A stretch of 64,000 nucleotides of DNA. Origin: Candidatus Zixiibacteriota bacterium. Lineage in GTDB: Bacteria > Zixibacteria > MSB-5A5 > GN15 > FEB-12. Within the stretch, counting starts at the first letter, position 1; each line of letters starts with the position of its first letter. The position numbers and the translations under genes were made by a program. Shown piece by piece: positions 52,560 through 60,772 of this stretch. The DNA is taken from positions 1-64,000 of the forward strand of contig JAVEYB010000004.1 of the NCBI GenBank assembly GCA_034003725.1, in the 5' to 3' direction. A model generated the notes under the pieces. It was given only the letters and a program-made list of their open reading frames with translations. It searched no databases and was not told where the DNA came from.

Positions 52560-53252
52560 TTAGTATACCGAACCATCCTCCCTGACATCACTGACTCTAT
52601 ACACGCGCAGCACGGGGCGGAACCGATAGTAGTCGGTCAGATAGGGAGAGAACCCGCTCTGGCGCGCGGATACGTTTTGAACCTGACCGGCCAGCCGGTC
52701 GAGTGATACAAAGCCGTTCCTTGCCGTCAGCGCGCTGAAAATTTGCGTTACCTGTTGCGAGCGCTGCAATTCCCTTTCCAACGACCACCCGGTACCAACG
52801 GAAACAGCCAGATTGGGGTTGTCGACCGGCTGCACCGTGAGATAGGCATCGTCAAGCGAGCCGGCTCCCGAGTTGGTGGCGGACGGAGAACCAAACTGAT
52901 TGAAATCACCGGTAAGCATGACGGCCGCAAGCAACAGGACGGCAGTCACGGCCACCGGCACAGCCTTCCACCAGAGGGGCGCGGGGACCCGCTTTCGCGG
53001 AAGCATAGCGTTACTGCGCGTTTCCGCAAACCGTTCGTGGGCGATCCGGTTCAGCAACCGGGAGTTGAAGTCGTCCGACACTTTGAGTGGCGGAATATCC
53101 CGGGAAGCGTCCCGCATGGCGCGGAAGGCCTGTTCCTCGGCCCGCAAGTGCGAGTCTTTCGCCAGGCGCTCCCGCACAGCCTCGCGCTGCCGGTCGGTCA
53201 ACTCATCGTTAGAGTAGGCCGACAGGAAGGAGCGTACCTTTTGAAATCGCAT
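52560..53252 (-). CDS. Membrane anti-sigma factor-like protein
   Basis: 230 residues from the ATG at 53252, which has GGAGG upstream. A cytoplasmic helical part (about 1-100) with SFLSAYSNDELTDRQREAV resembles anti-sigma domains but lacks the zinc HxxxCxxC motif. One membrane helix (WWKAVPVAVTAVLLLAAVML, near 103-125) and a periplasmic part of about 100 residues follow. It overlaps the sigma gene by 44 nt and precedes the HtrA-like gene, as in sigma-E/RseA-type pathways. Regulated cleavage of the periplasmic part is plausible. Confidence 0.8.
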   Translation of the reverse strand: MRFQKVRSFLSAYSNDELTDRQREAVRERLAKDSHLRAEEQAFRAMRDASRDIPPLKVSDDFNSRLLNRIAHERFAETRSNAMLPRKRVPAPLWWKAVPVAVTAVLLLAAVMLTGDFNQFGSPSATNSGAGSLDDAYLTVQPVDNPNLAVSVGTGWSLERELQRSQQVTQIFSALTARNGFVSLDRLAGQVQNVSARQSGFSPYLTDYYRFRPVLRVYRVSDVREDGSVY

Positions 53253-53811
53253 TCTGTTCCTCCAGCTTCGGTTGCAGTTTCTCACGCAACATCAAGCGCG
53301 CCCGATTGACGCGCGATTTAACCGTTCCCAACGGGACACTGAGCACTTTCGCGACTTCTTCGTACGGCATTTCCTGAACGTCGCGAAGCAAAAACGCCAC
53401 TCTGTATTTCTCGGGGAGTCCGCCGATGGCCTCGTTCAGCGCCTGCGGCAGGCGGCTGGGTAGTTTGGGGTCGATGGCGAACTCGCGCTCATTGCCCTGC
53501 ATCTCCGTTATGTCGAAAAATTTGAACTTCCGTCGCTTACGCAACTCGTTCCTCGCCAGATTCAACGCAATCGTATAGATCCATGTCGAAAAACAGTGCT
53601 GAAAGTTGAACGACTGCCGGTGCTGATACACTCTGACGAAGGTTTCCTGAACGATATCTTCGGCTTCCTCCTGCGAAGACAGCATTCGTCCGATGACGTT
53701 CATCAGGCGATCCTTGTACCGGTCGACCATCTGGTTAAACGCCACCAGGTCGCCCTTCTGGATCGCTCTCATGAGCCCGTAATCGATATCTTTTTCTGTT
53801 TCTTTCGCCAT
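53209..53811 (-). CDS. ECF-type RNA polymerase sigma factor
   Basis: 200 residues from the ATG at 53811 (GGGAG upstream). Region 2 has MVDRYKDRLMNVIGRML, EDIVQETFVRVYQ and FSTWIYTIALNLARNELRK; region 4 has LPEKYRVAFLLRDVQEMPYEEVA and VPLGTVKSRVNRAR. It directs polymerase to a stress regulon and is likely held by the overlapping anti-sigma protein. A possible own-type promoter lies 30-57 nt upstream. Confidence 0.95.
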   Translation of the reverse strand: MAKETEKDIDYGLMRAIQKGDLVAFNQMVDRYKDRLMNVIGRMLSSQEEAEDIVQETFVRVYQHRQSFNFQHCFSTWIYTIALNLARNELRKRRKFKFFDITEMQGNEREFAIDPKLPSRLPQALNEAIGGLPEKYRVAFLLRDVQEMPYEEVAKVLSVPLGTVKSRVNRARLMLREKLQPKLEEQNAISKGTLLPVGLL

Positions 53812-53840
53812 GTAGCTCCCGACGCTTTGGGTTCTAAGAA

Positions 53841-53868
53841 TAGTACCCGGAACCGGGTCGAAAGTTCC
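53841..53868 (-). promoter_or_regulatory. Possible ECF-type promoter of the sigma operon
   Basis: GGAACTT (53868-53862) is the E. coli sigma-E -35 consensus, followed after 16 nt by TACTA. A GGAAC/GTTCC inverted repeat lies in the same place. It suggests autoregulation, but the -10 is a poor match. Confidence 0.4.
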
Positions 53869-53958
53869 ATCGTGACCGGCTGAATTCACCAAGTTTATCG
53901 ATATGATCGCCAGTAACTTAACATGAAGATGGAAAGATGGCAACGGCGGTTCGAAAGG

Positions 53959-55176
53959 TCAATAGACAAACGATGCCCAGCCGGAGAGGTAGATCAGGTA
54001 CGCCAGGAATCCGAACAGGAGCATCGGTGGCGTCATAACCTTATATACCGCAACAAGGTCACTCTTGAAGTAGTCGTTCGTTATGATCAGGCACAGGTGA
54101 CTGGGAGACAGCATCATCCCGACATACCCCGCAAGAAAAGCGAGCAGGATGTTGTCGATCTGTATGACGGGTGAGTACAAAAAAGCGGCCAGTAACGAGT
54201 AACTCAACGCCACCAGCGCGGCCAGCATGCCGGTGAGGAGGCCCGACGTGAACGCCACCAGGATGATGATAAGCTGTTCGGGGAAGTGGTATTCGGTCGA
54301 GAGCCGCTGAATTGATTCGATTGCCCCGGACTGCTCGAGGACGGTTTGAAACGAGAGAATGCCAAACACGAGAAAGACGAGTTTGTAGGAGAGCCCCTTC
54401 TTCAGGGAGTCCACGAGCGGTTTTTTCCGGGGACGCGCGACAAGAATGAGAACCAGCAGAGAGATCAGCGCGCCCCAAGCCATTTCAATCCCGAAAATGG
54501 CGTATATGCCCACCGCCAGTAATACAGGCCATACCGTTCGCAGGATCCCCGTGAGCGCCGCGCGGAAGTCCGGATGATCGGAAGTTGAGCGGTCAATCCG
54601 CCGGATTAAGAAAGCATAGCCGACGAGTATCATGAGAATTGCCAGCGGGGCCTGAACGATCGCGATGGTTCCGAGGGGCAGACCGGTCATGGCGGATGCA
54701 ACTATCAAGCCGGGGTATATGGGCATGAAGTGTTCCACGACGTGCCGATGCCAGTAGTTTACGGCGCACTTAAAGTGGGGCGAGTACCGTGAATCAGAAA
54801 GCACACTATCGACAAGCGGTGCGGACAACAGCGCCCCGCCCGGCATAGGCATCAAGCCTACCAACGGGGGCAGCAGGGCGGCTGCCGTTCTCCGGCCGCC
54901 ATAAAGCGACCGACAGGCATCCGCGAGTTTCTCGAGGTAGCCGAGCTCCTTGAGTACCGAACCGAGAATCGTGATCAGAATGATCACGGCGGTCAGAGAT
55001 ATGAACGGCCGGGATGTCACCAGGGCGCGGTAACCGTCGAGAAGGTCAGCGAAAGGAACACGGAAAAGCAGAGCGGTCAACAGGCCGGCCCCGAAGAGAG
55101 TCACGCCGACCGACAGGTGTCGTTTCAGCGCGAAAAGGATGGCTACGAAGACCACCAGCAGTTTGAGCGTGTCCAC
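53959..55176 (-). CDS. DUF401-family membrane permease
   Basis: 405 residues, about 11 membrane segments. PPLVGLMPMPGGALLSAP and VNYWHRHVVEHFMPIYPG are characteristic of DUF401, which is related to anion/GntP-type permeases; substrates are not known. Start is GTG at 55176 without a clear Shine-Dalgarno. It is divergent from the class IV aminotransferase gene. No link in function is shown. Confidence 0.88.
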   Translation of the reverse strand: MDTLKLLVVFVAILFALKRHLSVGVTLFGAGLLTALLFRVPFADLLDGYRALVTSRPFISLTAVIILITILGSVLKELGYLEKLADACRSLYGGRRTAAALLPPLVGLMPMPGGALLSAPLVDSVLSDSRYSPHFKCAVNYWHRHVVEHFMPIYPGLIVASAMTGLPLGTIAIVQAPLAILMILVGYAFLIRRIDRSTSDHPDFRAALTGILRTVWPVLLAVGIYAIFGIEMAWGALISLLVLILVARPRKKPLVDSLKKGLSYKLVFLVFGILSFQTVLEQSGAIESIQRLSTEYHFPEQLIIILVAFTSGLLTGMLAALVALSYSLLAAFLYSPVIQIDNILLAFLAGYVGMMLSPSHLCLIITNDYFKSDLVAVYKVMTPPMLLFGFLAYLIYLSGWASFVY

Positions 55177-55285
55177 CCGACCAATAAATGTCGCCTAGAT
55201 AAAAAGTCAATTGTCGCGGTGCGAACGGCACTTGACTTGTGGGTTGGAAGGTATAGTTTGTGCCGAGCCGGAAGACAGGAGACAT

Positions 55286-56140
55286 ATGTCACCAGCGAGA
55301 TATTATACAGTCACGACCATCAACGGCCGTCGGGTCCCGCCATCGCGGGCCAAGATATCGGTGTTCGACAACGCCCTGCTGTACGCGGACGGGGTGTTCG
55401 AGACCTTCCTTGCGATCGACGACCGGGTGATTTTTCTGGATGAGCATCTTGACCGGATGTACCGTGGGGCGGGTGTTGTGGGTCTGAATCTGCCGGTCGA
55501 ACGCGCGACCCTGGCGCGCTGGATGATTGCTACCGTGAAGGCGCATCCTGACCGTGTGAAGAAACTTCGGCTCACCATCACCAGCGGCGAGTCCACCCGG
55601 TGGACGAATTGCCAGGGCGCGCCGCAGATAATATTGTCAGCGGCGCCGCACACGATTCCGACCCGGCCGTTTCGTCTGCTGGTGTCGGAGTTTCTGATCG
55701 ACCACAGCTCGATCTCTCGCCAGATCAAGACACTCTCGTACGTCATAAACGCAGCAGCTCTCAAGCGCGCGTTGGCGATAGGCTGCGACGACGCATTGCT
55801 TTTGAACACTCACCGGAAGGTGGCCGAAATCACCAGCGCCAATATTTTCTGGATCAAAAAGGGCCGCATTTTCACGCCGTCGACATCGAGCGGGTGTTTG
55901 TGGGGCGTGACGCGCCAGGTTGCGATCGGCGAGGCACGGAAGCTGGGTTATCGCGTGGATGAAGTCAATGCGGGGTTTCGCTCGCTGCTGTCGGCGGACG
56001 AGGTCTTTCTGACGAGTTCACTGAAACTGATTCTGCCTATATCGAAAATTGTCAAAGGGGCCGTCACGAATACGTTTCGAACCGGTCCGATTACACGCCG
56101 TCTTGCCCGGCACATGCGCGAATTGGTCCACGCGGACTAA
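55286..56140 (+). CDS. Class IV aminotransferase (IlvE / D-amino-acid transaminase / PabC family)
   Basis: 284 residues from the ATG at 55286 (AGGAG upstream). A fold type IV PLP enzyme: ISVFDNALLYADGVFETF near the N terminus, PLP lysine in QIKTLSYVINAAALKRA, the EITSANIFWIKKGRI block and the SADEVFLTSS end. Members act as branched-chain aminotransferase, D-amino-acid transaminase or aminodeoxychorismate lyase. The size fits all three; the sequence near the active site does not let me choose. Confidence 0.88.
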   Translation: MSPARYYTVTTINGRRVPPSRAKISVFDNALLYADGVFETFLAIDDRVIFLDEHLDRMYRGAGVVGLNLPVERATLARWMIATVKAHPDRVKKLRLTITSGESTRWTNCQGAPQIILSAAPHTIPTRPFRLLVSEFLIDHSSISRQIKTLSYVINAAALKRALAIGCDDALLLNTHRKVAEITSANIFWIKKGRIFTPSTSSGCLWGVTRQVAIGEARKLGYRVDEVNAGFRSLLSADEVFLTSSLKLILPISKIVKGAVTNTFRTGPITRRLARHMRELVHAD

Positions 56141-56173
56141 AAGCAGGCAGTCGGAGTTCTTCACCTGTTTTTG

Positions 56174-56203
56174 TTGACTCATTTACAACAGCGCACCTAT
56201 CAT
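56174..56203 (+). promoter_or_regulatory. Promoter of the barrel-like gene
   Basis: TTGACT (56174-56179), 18-bp spacer, TATCAT (56198-56203), about 36 nt before the ATG. Confidence 0.6.
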
Positions 56204-56238
56204 CCCGAGTTACTACGATTACTTGTGACGAGGGAATT

Positions 56239-57066
56239 ATGGTTCGATCGATGCATAGATTACTGCCGACAGTCCTGACGCTGGTTTTGCTTCTTGCCTG
56301 CGGCACGCCCGTTGAGGCGCAGGAGGATATCTCCCGAAGCACGTTGTATGACATCCCGCCACGATGGCTGGTGGATATGCCGACCGCCGGGACTCTGCCA
56401 CGGGGGAACTTCAGTCTGGGCATACGGATTTTTTCAGAAGGCGGCGGACTGGGGTATACCAATATCGGGCTTTCCAACCGTTTCATGGTGGGTGTTTCGT
56501 TCGGCGGGACAAATGTGATCGCCAACCGGGAGCCGGACTGGTATCCGACGCTGGAGTTTTCGGTGCGATTCCGGGTGATAGACGAATTGCCGTATTTGCC
56601 GGCCATGTCGGTGGGATTTTCATCGCAGGGAAACGGATCATACAACGCAAGGCAGGATCGGTACGCGTACAAATCGCGTGGATTTTACGCGGTGGCGTCG
56701 CGAAGTTTCTATTTCTACAAGTGGACGGCCGGGTGGCACGGCGGCGTAAACTACGCGACCCCGGACGAAGAGGTCGAGCATGCGGGTGAAGATTTGGCGG
56801 ACAGTGATCTCAGTCTGTTTTTGGGGTTTGACGCGACTTTCAACTATAATCTCGCGCTGCTTCTGGAGTACGACGCGGCGATCAACGACGACCGGAGCGC
56901 CAATGACTTTGCCGGTGAGGGTCGGGGCTATCTGAACATGTCGGTCAAGTGGTTGTTCACGAGGAATCTCGAGATCGAGTTAATCGGAAAAGACCTGCTG
57001 ACCAACCGTCCGGAGTCCGACACGTTTTCGCGCGAGGTACGGCTGACGTATATAGATTCGTTTTGA
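56239..57066 (+). CDS. Outer-membrane beta-barrel-like protein of unknown function
   Basis: 275 residues. A signal peptide (LVLLLACGTPVEA) offers both a lipobox-like LLAC and a normal cleavage site. The mature part starts with RWLVDMPTAGTLPRGNFSLG, then repeated strands (GLGYTNIGLSNRFMVGVSF, FLGFDATFNYNLALLLEYD) and a C-terminal Phe. The start resembles YjbH-type barrels (DMPTAGTLPRG). Function is unknown. GAGGG precedes the ATG. Confidence 0.75.
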   Translation: MVRSMHRLLPTVLTLVLLLACGTPVEAQEDISRSTLYDIPPRWLVDMPTAGTLPRGNFSLGIRIFSEGGGLGYTNIGLSNRFMVGVSFGGTNVIANREPDWYPTLEFSVRFRVIDELPYLPAMSVGFSSQGNGSYNARQDRYAYKSRGFYAVASRSFYFYKWTAGWHGGVNYATPDEEVEHAGEDLADSDLSLFLGFDATFNYNLALLLEYDAAINDDRSANDFAGEGRGYLNMSVKWLFTRNLEIELIGKDLLTNRPESDTFSREVRLTYIDSF

Positions 57067-57110
57067 AGTGGCAGCCCTGCTGCGACCCGCAGACGGGCGT
57101 GGGCGTACGA

Positions 57111-57845
57111 TCACAAGCCCCAGCGGCGCCATTGGGCGAGGACGGATTCCACGAAATCGCCGACCGTCGCGGCGACATTCTTCCGATACTCATTGGCTCT
57201 GGCAACATCGAACTCGGGGTAGCCTTCCCCCTCTTTATATAAGAGAATCGTTCCGGGTACAGGGTAGATATCGGCGCCGCTCTTGAAGGTGTAGGCGAGT
57301 TTGTCGGTGTAGAGCGATTTGTCGGCGAGGCTCGGATCAATTGCCATTACCATGGCGGTTTCATCCGTGCCCGCGTGGCCGCCCGCGTGACCGAAGAATT
57401 CCTCGGTCATCTTATCGCACAATTCCCACCAGTGAATAACCGCGATGTTGGCCCTTCGCTCGCGGTGGAAATCAAACGCGACTTCCTTCAGCGCCGAGTT
57501 ATTGCCGCCGTGTCCATTCATGAGAATGACGTTGTGAAAGCCGGTGTCAACCATCGAATCAAGCACATCGCGAACGTATAGCTGGAAGGTGCTCGGTTTG
57601 ATGGTCGAGCCGCCGTTGTATCGGATCAGCGACCGCGTGATGCCGTAATTGACGGTTGGGGCGATCAGGGCGTTGATGCGTTCTGCGATATCCTCGGCGA
57701 TAGCCTCGGGAATGAGGTTGTCGGTGCCGAGACAGGCCGAGCCGTGGGCCTCGACCGTACCTACCGGCAGGATAACGGTATCGATTTTGGATGGTACCGT
57801 GTCGCGGACGGTGAGCCAGGTCAGTTTCTGGAGATGGCGTTCCAT
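57111..57845 (-). CDS. Creatininase-family amidohydrolase
   Basis: 244 residues. LPVGTVEAHGSACLGTDN with the metal-binding Glu, His and Asp, then LMNGHGGNNSALKEV, HAGGHAGTDETAMVMA complete the metal site. Family members include creatininase and FAPy deformylase-like enzymes and one that acts in mycofactocin synthesis; I cannot choose. It begins on the last base of the upstream gene (TAATG overlap of 1 nt), so the two genes are coupled. Confidence 0.92.
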   Translation of the reverse strand: MERHLQKLTWLTVRDTVPSKIDTVILPVGTVEAHGSACLGTDNLIPEAIAEDIAERINALIAPTVNYGITRSLIRYNGGSTIKPSTFQLYVRDVLDSMVDTGFHNVILMNGHGGNNSALKEVAFDFHRERRANIAVIHWWELCDKMTEEFFGHAGGHAGTDETAMVMAIDPSLADKSLYTDKLAYTFKSGADIYPVPGTILLYKEGEGYPEFDVARANEYRKNVAATVGDFVESVLAQWRRWGL

Positions 57846-58609
57846 TATGACAGTTTGGCGAGAATGCGTTCCATGACCAGTTCGGTTTCCCGGGCGGTGG
57901 TTTCATCGCCCTCGAAGCGGAACTGATTGATGTCACGCGCCATGATTTCAAGTTCTTCGGAGGACTCCACGGCGTACCAGATCGGTAGTTCCGACCAGTG
58001 GAGGCCCTTGTCGGTGAAGGCGCCGGCGATATCGGCGTAGATCGAGGGTGACGTCCAATCGAATGCGGACAATTCGATCTGGTAGGCTCCCGACATGCCG
58101 ATCGAGTAATAGCGACCTTCCGGAGTCGGGCCGAAGATCACGTCGGACTGCGAGAGCATGTTCCACGCCGAGCGCATCATTTTTGACGTCACGGTGGGTG
58201 TTCGTGAACCGACCAGCAGGACCGCGTCGTACCCCGAATCAAAGCACTCCTTGAACGCCCGTTCGATCCGGATCCCCCAGCGGTCTTTTTTCTGAGGGAA
58301 GGTGGACAGCTGTTTTTCAAAGCGTTCGGCCAGCTCGCCTGACAGTTTCTTTTTCAGGTAGTCCATGACGATTTTGACGAGACGGACACGGTCGGGCTGG
58401 TTCTGATAGTACAGACGCACGTCGGTATCGCCCAGTTCGAGTGCATGCATGATGGTATCGGTGATGAAGGCCTGGTGCAGGAAGCGGATGTCGTCTCCCT
58501 TGATGAGGCCGAAGTCCATCGCTGACCCTTCTTCGAACGGTTCCTGGACACAGACGACAACGACCTGTTTGTTGCACGGGTCGGAGGTGCTTTTCTTGCG
58601 TGGAGACAT
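57845..58609 (-). CDS. DUF2064-like glycosyltransferase-fold protein, active-site motifs altered
   Basis: 254 residues from the ATG at 58609 (AAAGG upstream). The region VLLVGSRTPTVTSKMM, SDVIFGPTPEGRYYSIGM matches the DUF2064/TIGR04282 nucleotidyl/glycosyltransferase-type fold (usual GADSP and DGGY motifs). Here GADSP is GSRTP and DGGYY is EGRYY, so metal and nucleotide binding may be lost or changed. It lies 1 nt upstream of the creatininase-like gene. Confidence 0.7.
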   Translation of the reverse strand: MSPRKKSTSDPCNKQVVVVCVQEPFEEGSAMDFGLIKGDDIRFLHQAFITDTIMHALELGDTDVRLYYQNQPDRVRLVKIVMDYLKKKLSGELAERFEKQLSTFPQKKDRWGIRIERAFKECFDSGYDAVLLVGSRTPTVTSKMMRSAWNMLSQSDVIFGPTPEGRYYSIGMSGAYQIELSAFDWTSPSIYADIAGAFTDKGLHWSELPIWYAVESSEELEIMARDINQFRFEGDETTARETELVMERILAKLS

Positions 58610-58685
58610 ACTACCTTTCCGCGTCATGTGAAACAGTCGTGGTCAATATAGGACGGCCGGGAAAGGCCGTCAAGCGACCCTCACA

Positions 58686-58725
58686 GAAAAAAGATGTCGG
58701 GGGCGAAACTGTCACTACCCGACAT
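58686..58725 (-). terminator. Terminator overlapping the end of ccdA
   Basis: Stem ATGTCGGG/CCCGACAT (58694-58701 with 58718-58725, 16-nt loop). On the minus strand six T residues follow (58692-58687). The 5' arm is formed by the last codons and the stop lies in the loop. Confidence 0.75.
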
Positions 58726-59464
58726 TCTGCAATGCGGGAAACAATTCGAGCAGCCACGATGCAAGCCGTCCCAACAAGTCAAAGAAGATCAGTATCCCGA
58801 CAATCATCAGCAGACCGCCGGAGATGATTTCGACCGCGTGGAAATGTCGTTTGATAAATCCGAACGTGCCAATGAGATAGTTGAACAAAAGCGCGGTCAG
58901 GATGAAAGGCACACCGAGCCCGGCCGAGTACGCCACCAGCAGCATGGCACCCTCCGTGAGCGAGCCCTGCTGGGCGGCGATAATCAGGATGCTGCCGAGG
59001 ATCGGTCCGATGCACGGCGTCCACCCGAAGCCGAAGGCGATGCCGATAATGGCCGAGCCGAAGACACCGCGTTTCTTCTTTTGACCGGCGAGGTTGAAGC
59101 GTTTCTCGTAATTGAGCGCCTTGATGCGAAGCAGGCCGGTGACGTGCAGACCGAAAAGGAAGACGATCACACCGGCGACTTTGTTGAAGATGCCCATGTG
59201 TCGCTGGAGAAAGTTGCCGATTCCGCTGGCGCCGAGCCCGAGTACCACAAACACGAGGGAGAACCCGATGACGAAGAACAGGGTGTTCAACAGGAGTTTG
59301 CGATAATTGCCGCCGGACCGTTCGCGCGACATCAGCTCTTCGACCGACACTCCCGAGATAAACGAAAGGTAACCGGGAATGAGCGGCAGCACGCAGGGCG
59401 ATACAAAGGACAGTAACCCCGCGAGGATTGCGGTAGGGATTTCGACCGATGCTTGTCCAAACAA
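58715..59464 (-). CDS. ccdA: Cytochrome c biogenesis / thiol transporter CcdA
   Basis: 249 residues from TTG at 59464, chosen because GGAG lies 8 nt before it; a TTG six codons earlier has no such site. Six membrane segments and the paired motifs LLSFVSPCVLPLIPGYLSF and GFGWTPCIGPILGSIL hold the two reactive Cys. It moves reducing power from cytosolic thioredoxin to periplasmic proteins. A thioredoxin gene lies 2.5 kb upstream. Confidence 0.94.
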   Translation of the reverse strand: MFGQASVEIPTAILAGLLSFVSPCVLPLIPGYLSFISGVSVEELMSRERSGGNYRKLLLNTLFFVIGFSLVFVVLGLGASGIGNFLQRHMGIFNKVAGVIVFLFGLHVTGLLRIKALNYEKRFNLAGQKKKRGVFGSAIIGIAFGFGWTPCIGPILGSILIIAAQQGSLTEGAMLLVAYSAGLGVPFILTALLFNYLIGTFGFIKRHFHAVEIISGGLLMIVGILIFFDLLGRLASWLLELFPALQNVG

Positions 59465-59510
59465 GGGAGTTTCTCCGTTCAAGGGGGGTTAAGCGGCCGG
59501 CATCTGGAGA

Positions 59511-60752
59511 TCAGCCTTTTTTCGTGCGGGCGGCGATTTCCGCGGCAATGAGCTTCATCAGTTTGTCGCCGTCGATCTTGGAGACAATTTTCTCAGCGAT
59601 TTTGGCGGCCAGTTCGGAAGCAAACTGGCGGGAGAACATCGCGAGGTCGGCCGGCCCAAGCCGTTCTACCTGTTCCTGCCACCCGGGCTCGCCTGCTTCG
59701 GCCGACTGTCCCGCCGGATGTTCGTCGCGCACGGTCACGACCTGTGGCGGTTCCTCGGTGGTTCGAATGCGTTCCATCTCTTCACGGAACTCATCGATAA
59801 ACTTTTCGACGCCGGCGGTCTTCGGTTTGTGCGGCGCGCGGGCCTGCGTGGTGCCGGCAGCCGATACCGGTGTGTGCGGATCTACTGCGGCAGACGGACT
59901 GTCGATGGGAAGATGCTCATGCTGTGCGCCGGGGTCCGTCCGTGGTGCATGCTCGGGGGAAACGCCTTCGTCGCGCATGGCGTTGATGAACCAGTCGTAA
60001 TCGTGGTTTTCGTCTATCGGTTCACTTTCCAGTGCGGGAGACTTGGATATGCCGTACTGGTCGTGCAGAATCTCGATCGGACCCGTGCCATGTTTTTGAG
60101 GGGCAGCAGCCCGCTGCTGTGTGGTGCCCGGCGGGGCGATCGTATCGTCGCGAATCATCAATGATTCGACTTTGCCGGTTTCGGAGGAGGGTTCCTCGGT
60201 ACCGTGGTGGTCCATTCCGACGAGACTCTCGTGCGACTCTCCGGCGGCGGCCTTCTTGCCGACCCGCGTGGTTGCATTCATCACCTCCGACGAGGTGACG
60301 TGAATCTGATCGAGGCCGAGGGCATGGTCCAGCAGTTCTTCGTCGAGGTCGGTATCGGCGGCCTGTGTCGAGCCAGCGGTTGCCGTTTTCCTCCCCGACG
60401 CCTGACCCGAAAACACCTGGACTCGTTGGATGAAGTCTCTGGGGTCGAACGGGCGACTGATGATCACCTCATCGGGAAACGGGAGCCCCTCCGACTCGGT
60501 GGAGTCAAACAGCAGCAAGGGAATGGAAGCCGTGCGGGGATCCGCCTGAATGGTCTCGTAGAAGGGGCGGCCGTCGGCAGACACCAGGTCCGCGCCGATA
60601 ATGAGCACATCGGGGATAGAGAACTGCAGCACTTCCTGCGCTTTCTCGACCGTCGGCAGCGAGATAACTTCGAAGCCGTTTTGCCGGAGGACGGTTTCAG
60701 CCACGGAGCGAATGGCTTCGGCAGACTCGGCGACCAGGACTCGTTTATGCAT
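59511..60752 (-). CDS. Pseudo-receiver protein with disordered linker and helical C terminus
   Basis: 413 residues from the ATG at 60752. A CheY-like domain covers about 1-120: KRVLVAESAEA, PDVLIIGADLVSADGRPFYE, and VIISRPFDPRDF. The phospho-Asp position appears to be Gly (PDVLIIGA in place of PDLIILD) and the acidic pair near the N terminus is AES, so phosphorylation is unlikely. The switch Lys is Arg. A linker of 200 residues is Pro/Glu/Asp/His-rich, and the last ~45 residues form amphipathic helices (LAAKIAEKIVSKIDGDKLMKL). It resembles polarity or cluster-forming scaffolds in layout only. It is followed by ccdA. Confidence 0.65.
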   Translation of the reverse strand: MHKRVLVAESAEAIRSVAETVLRQNGFEVISLPTVEKAQEVLQFSIPDVLIIGADLVSADGRPFYETIQADPRTASIPLLLFDSTESEGLPFPDEVIISRPFDPRDFIQRVQVFSGQASGRKTATAGSTQAADTDLDEELLDHALGLDQIHVTSSEVMNATTRVGKKAAAGESHESLVGMDHHGTEEPSSETGKVESLMIRDDTIAPPGTTQQRAAAPQKHGTGPIEILHDQYGISKSPALESEPIDENHDYDWFINAMRDEGVSPEHAPRTDPGAQHEHLPIDSPSAAVDPHTPVSAAGTTQARAPHKPKTAGVEKFIDEFREEMERIRTTEEPPQVVTVRDEHPAGQSAEAGEPGWQEQVERLGPADLAMFSRQFASELAAKIAEKIVSKIDGDKLMKLIAAEIAARTKKG

Positions 60753-60772
60753 GCCGGGGTATCCCCTGCGGT

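Noticed and set aside
55232-55257. TTGACT/TATAGT as promoter of the class IV aminotransferase gene
   Set aside because: The spacer is only 14 bp, too short for a standard promoter; the -10 alone may be real.
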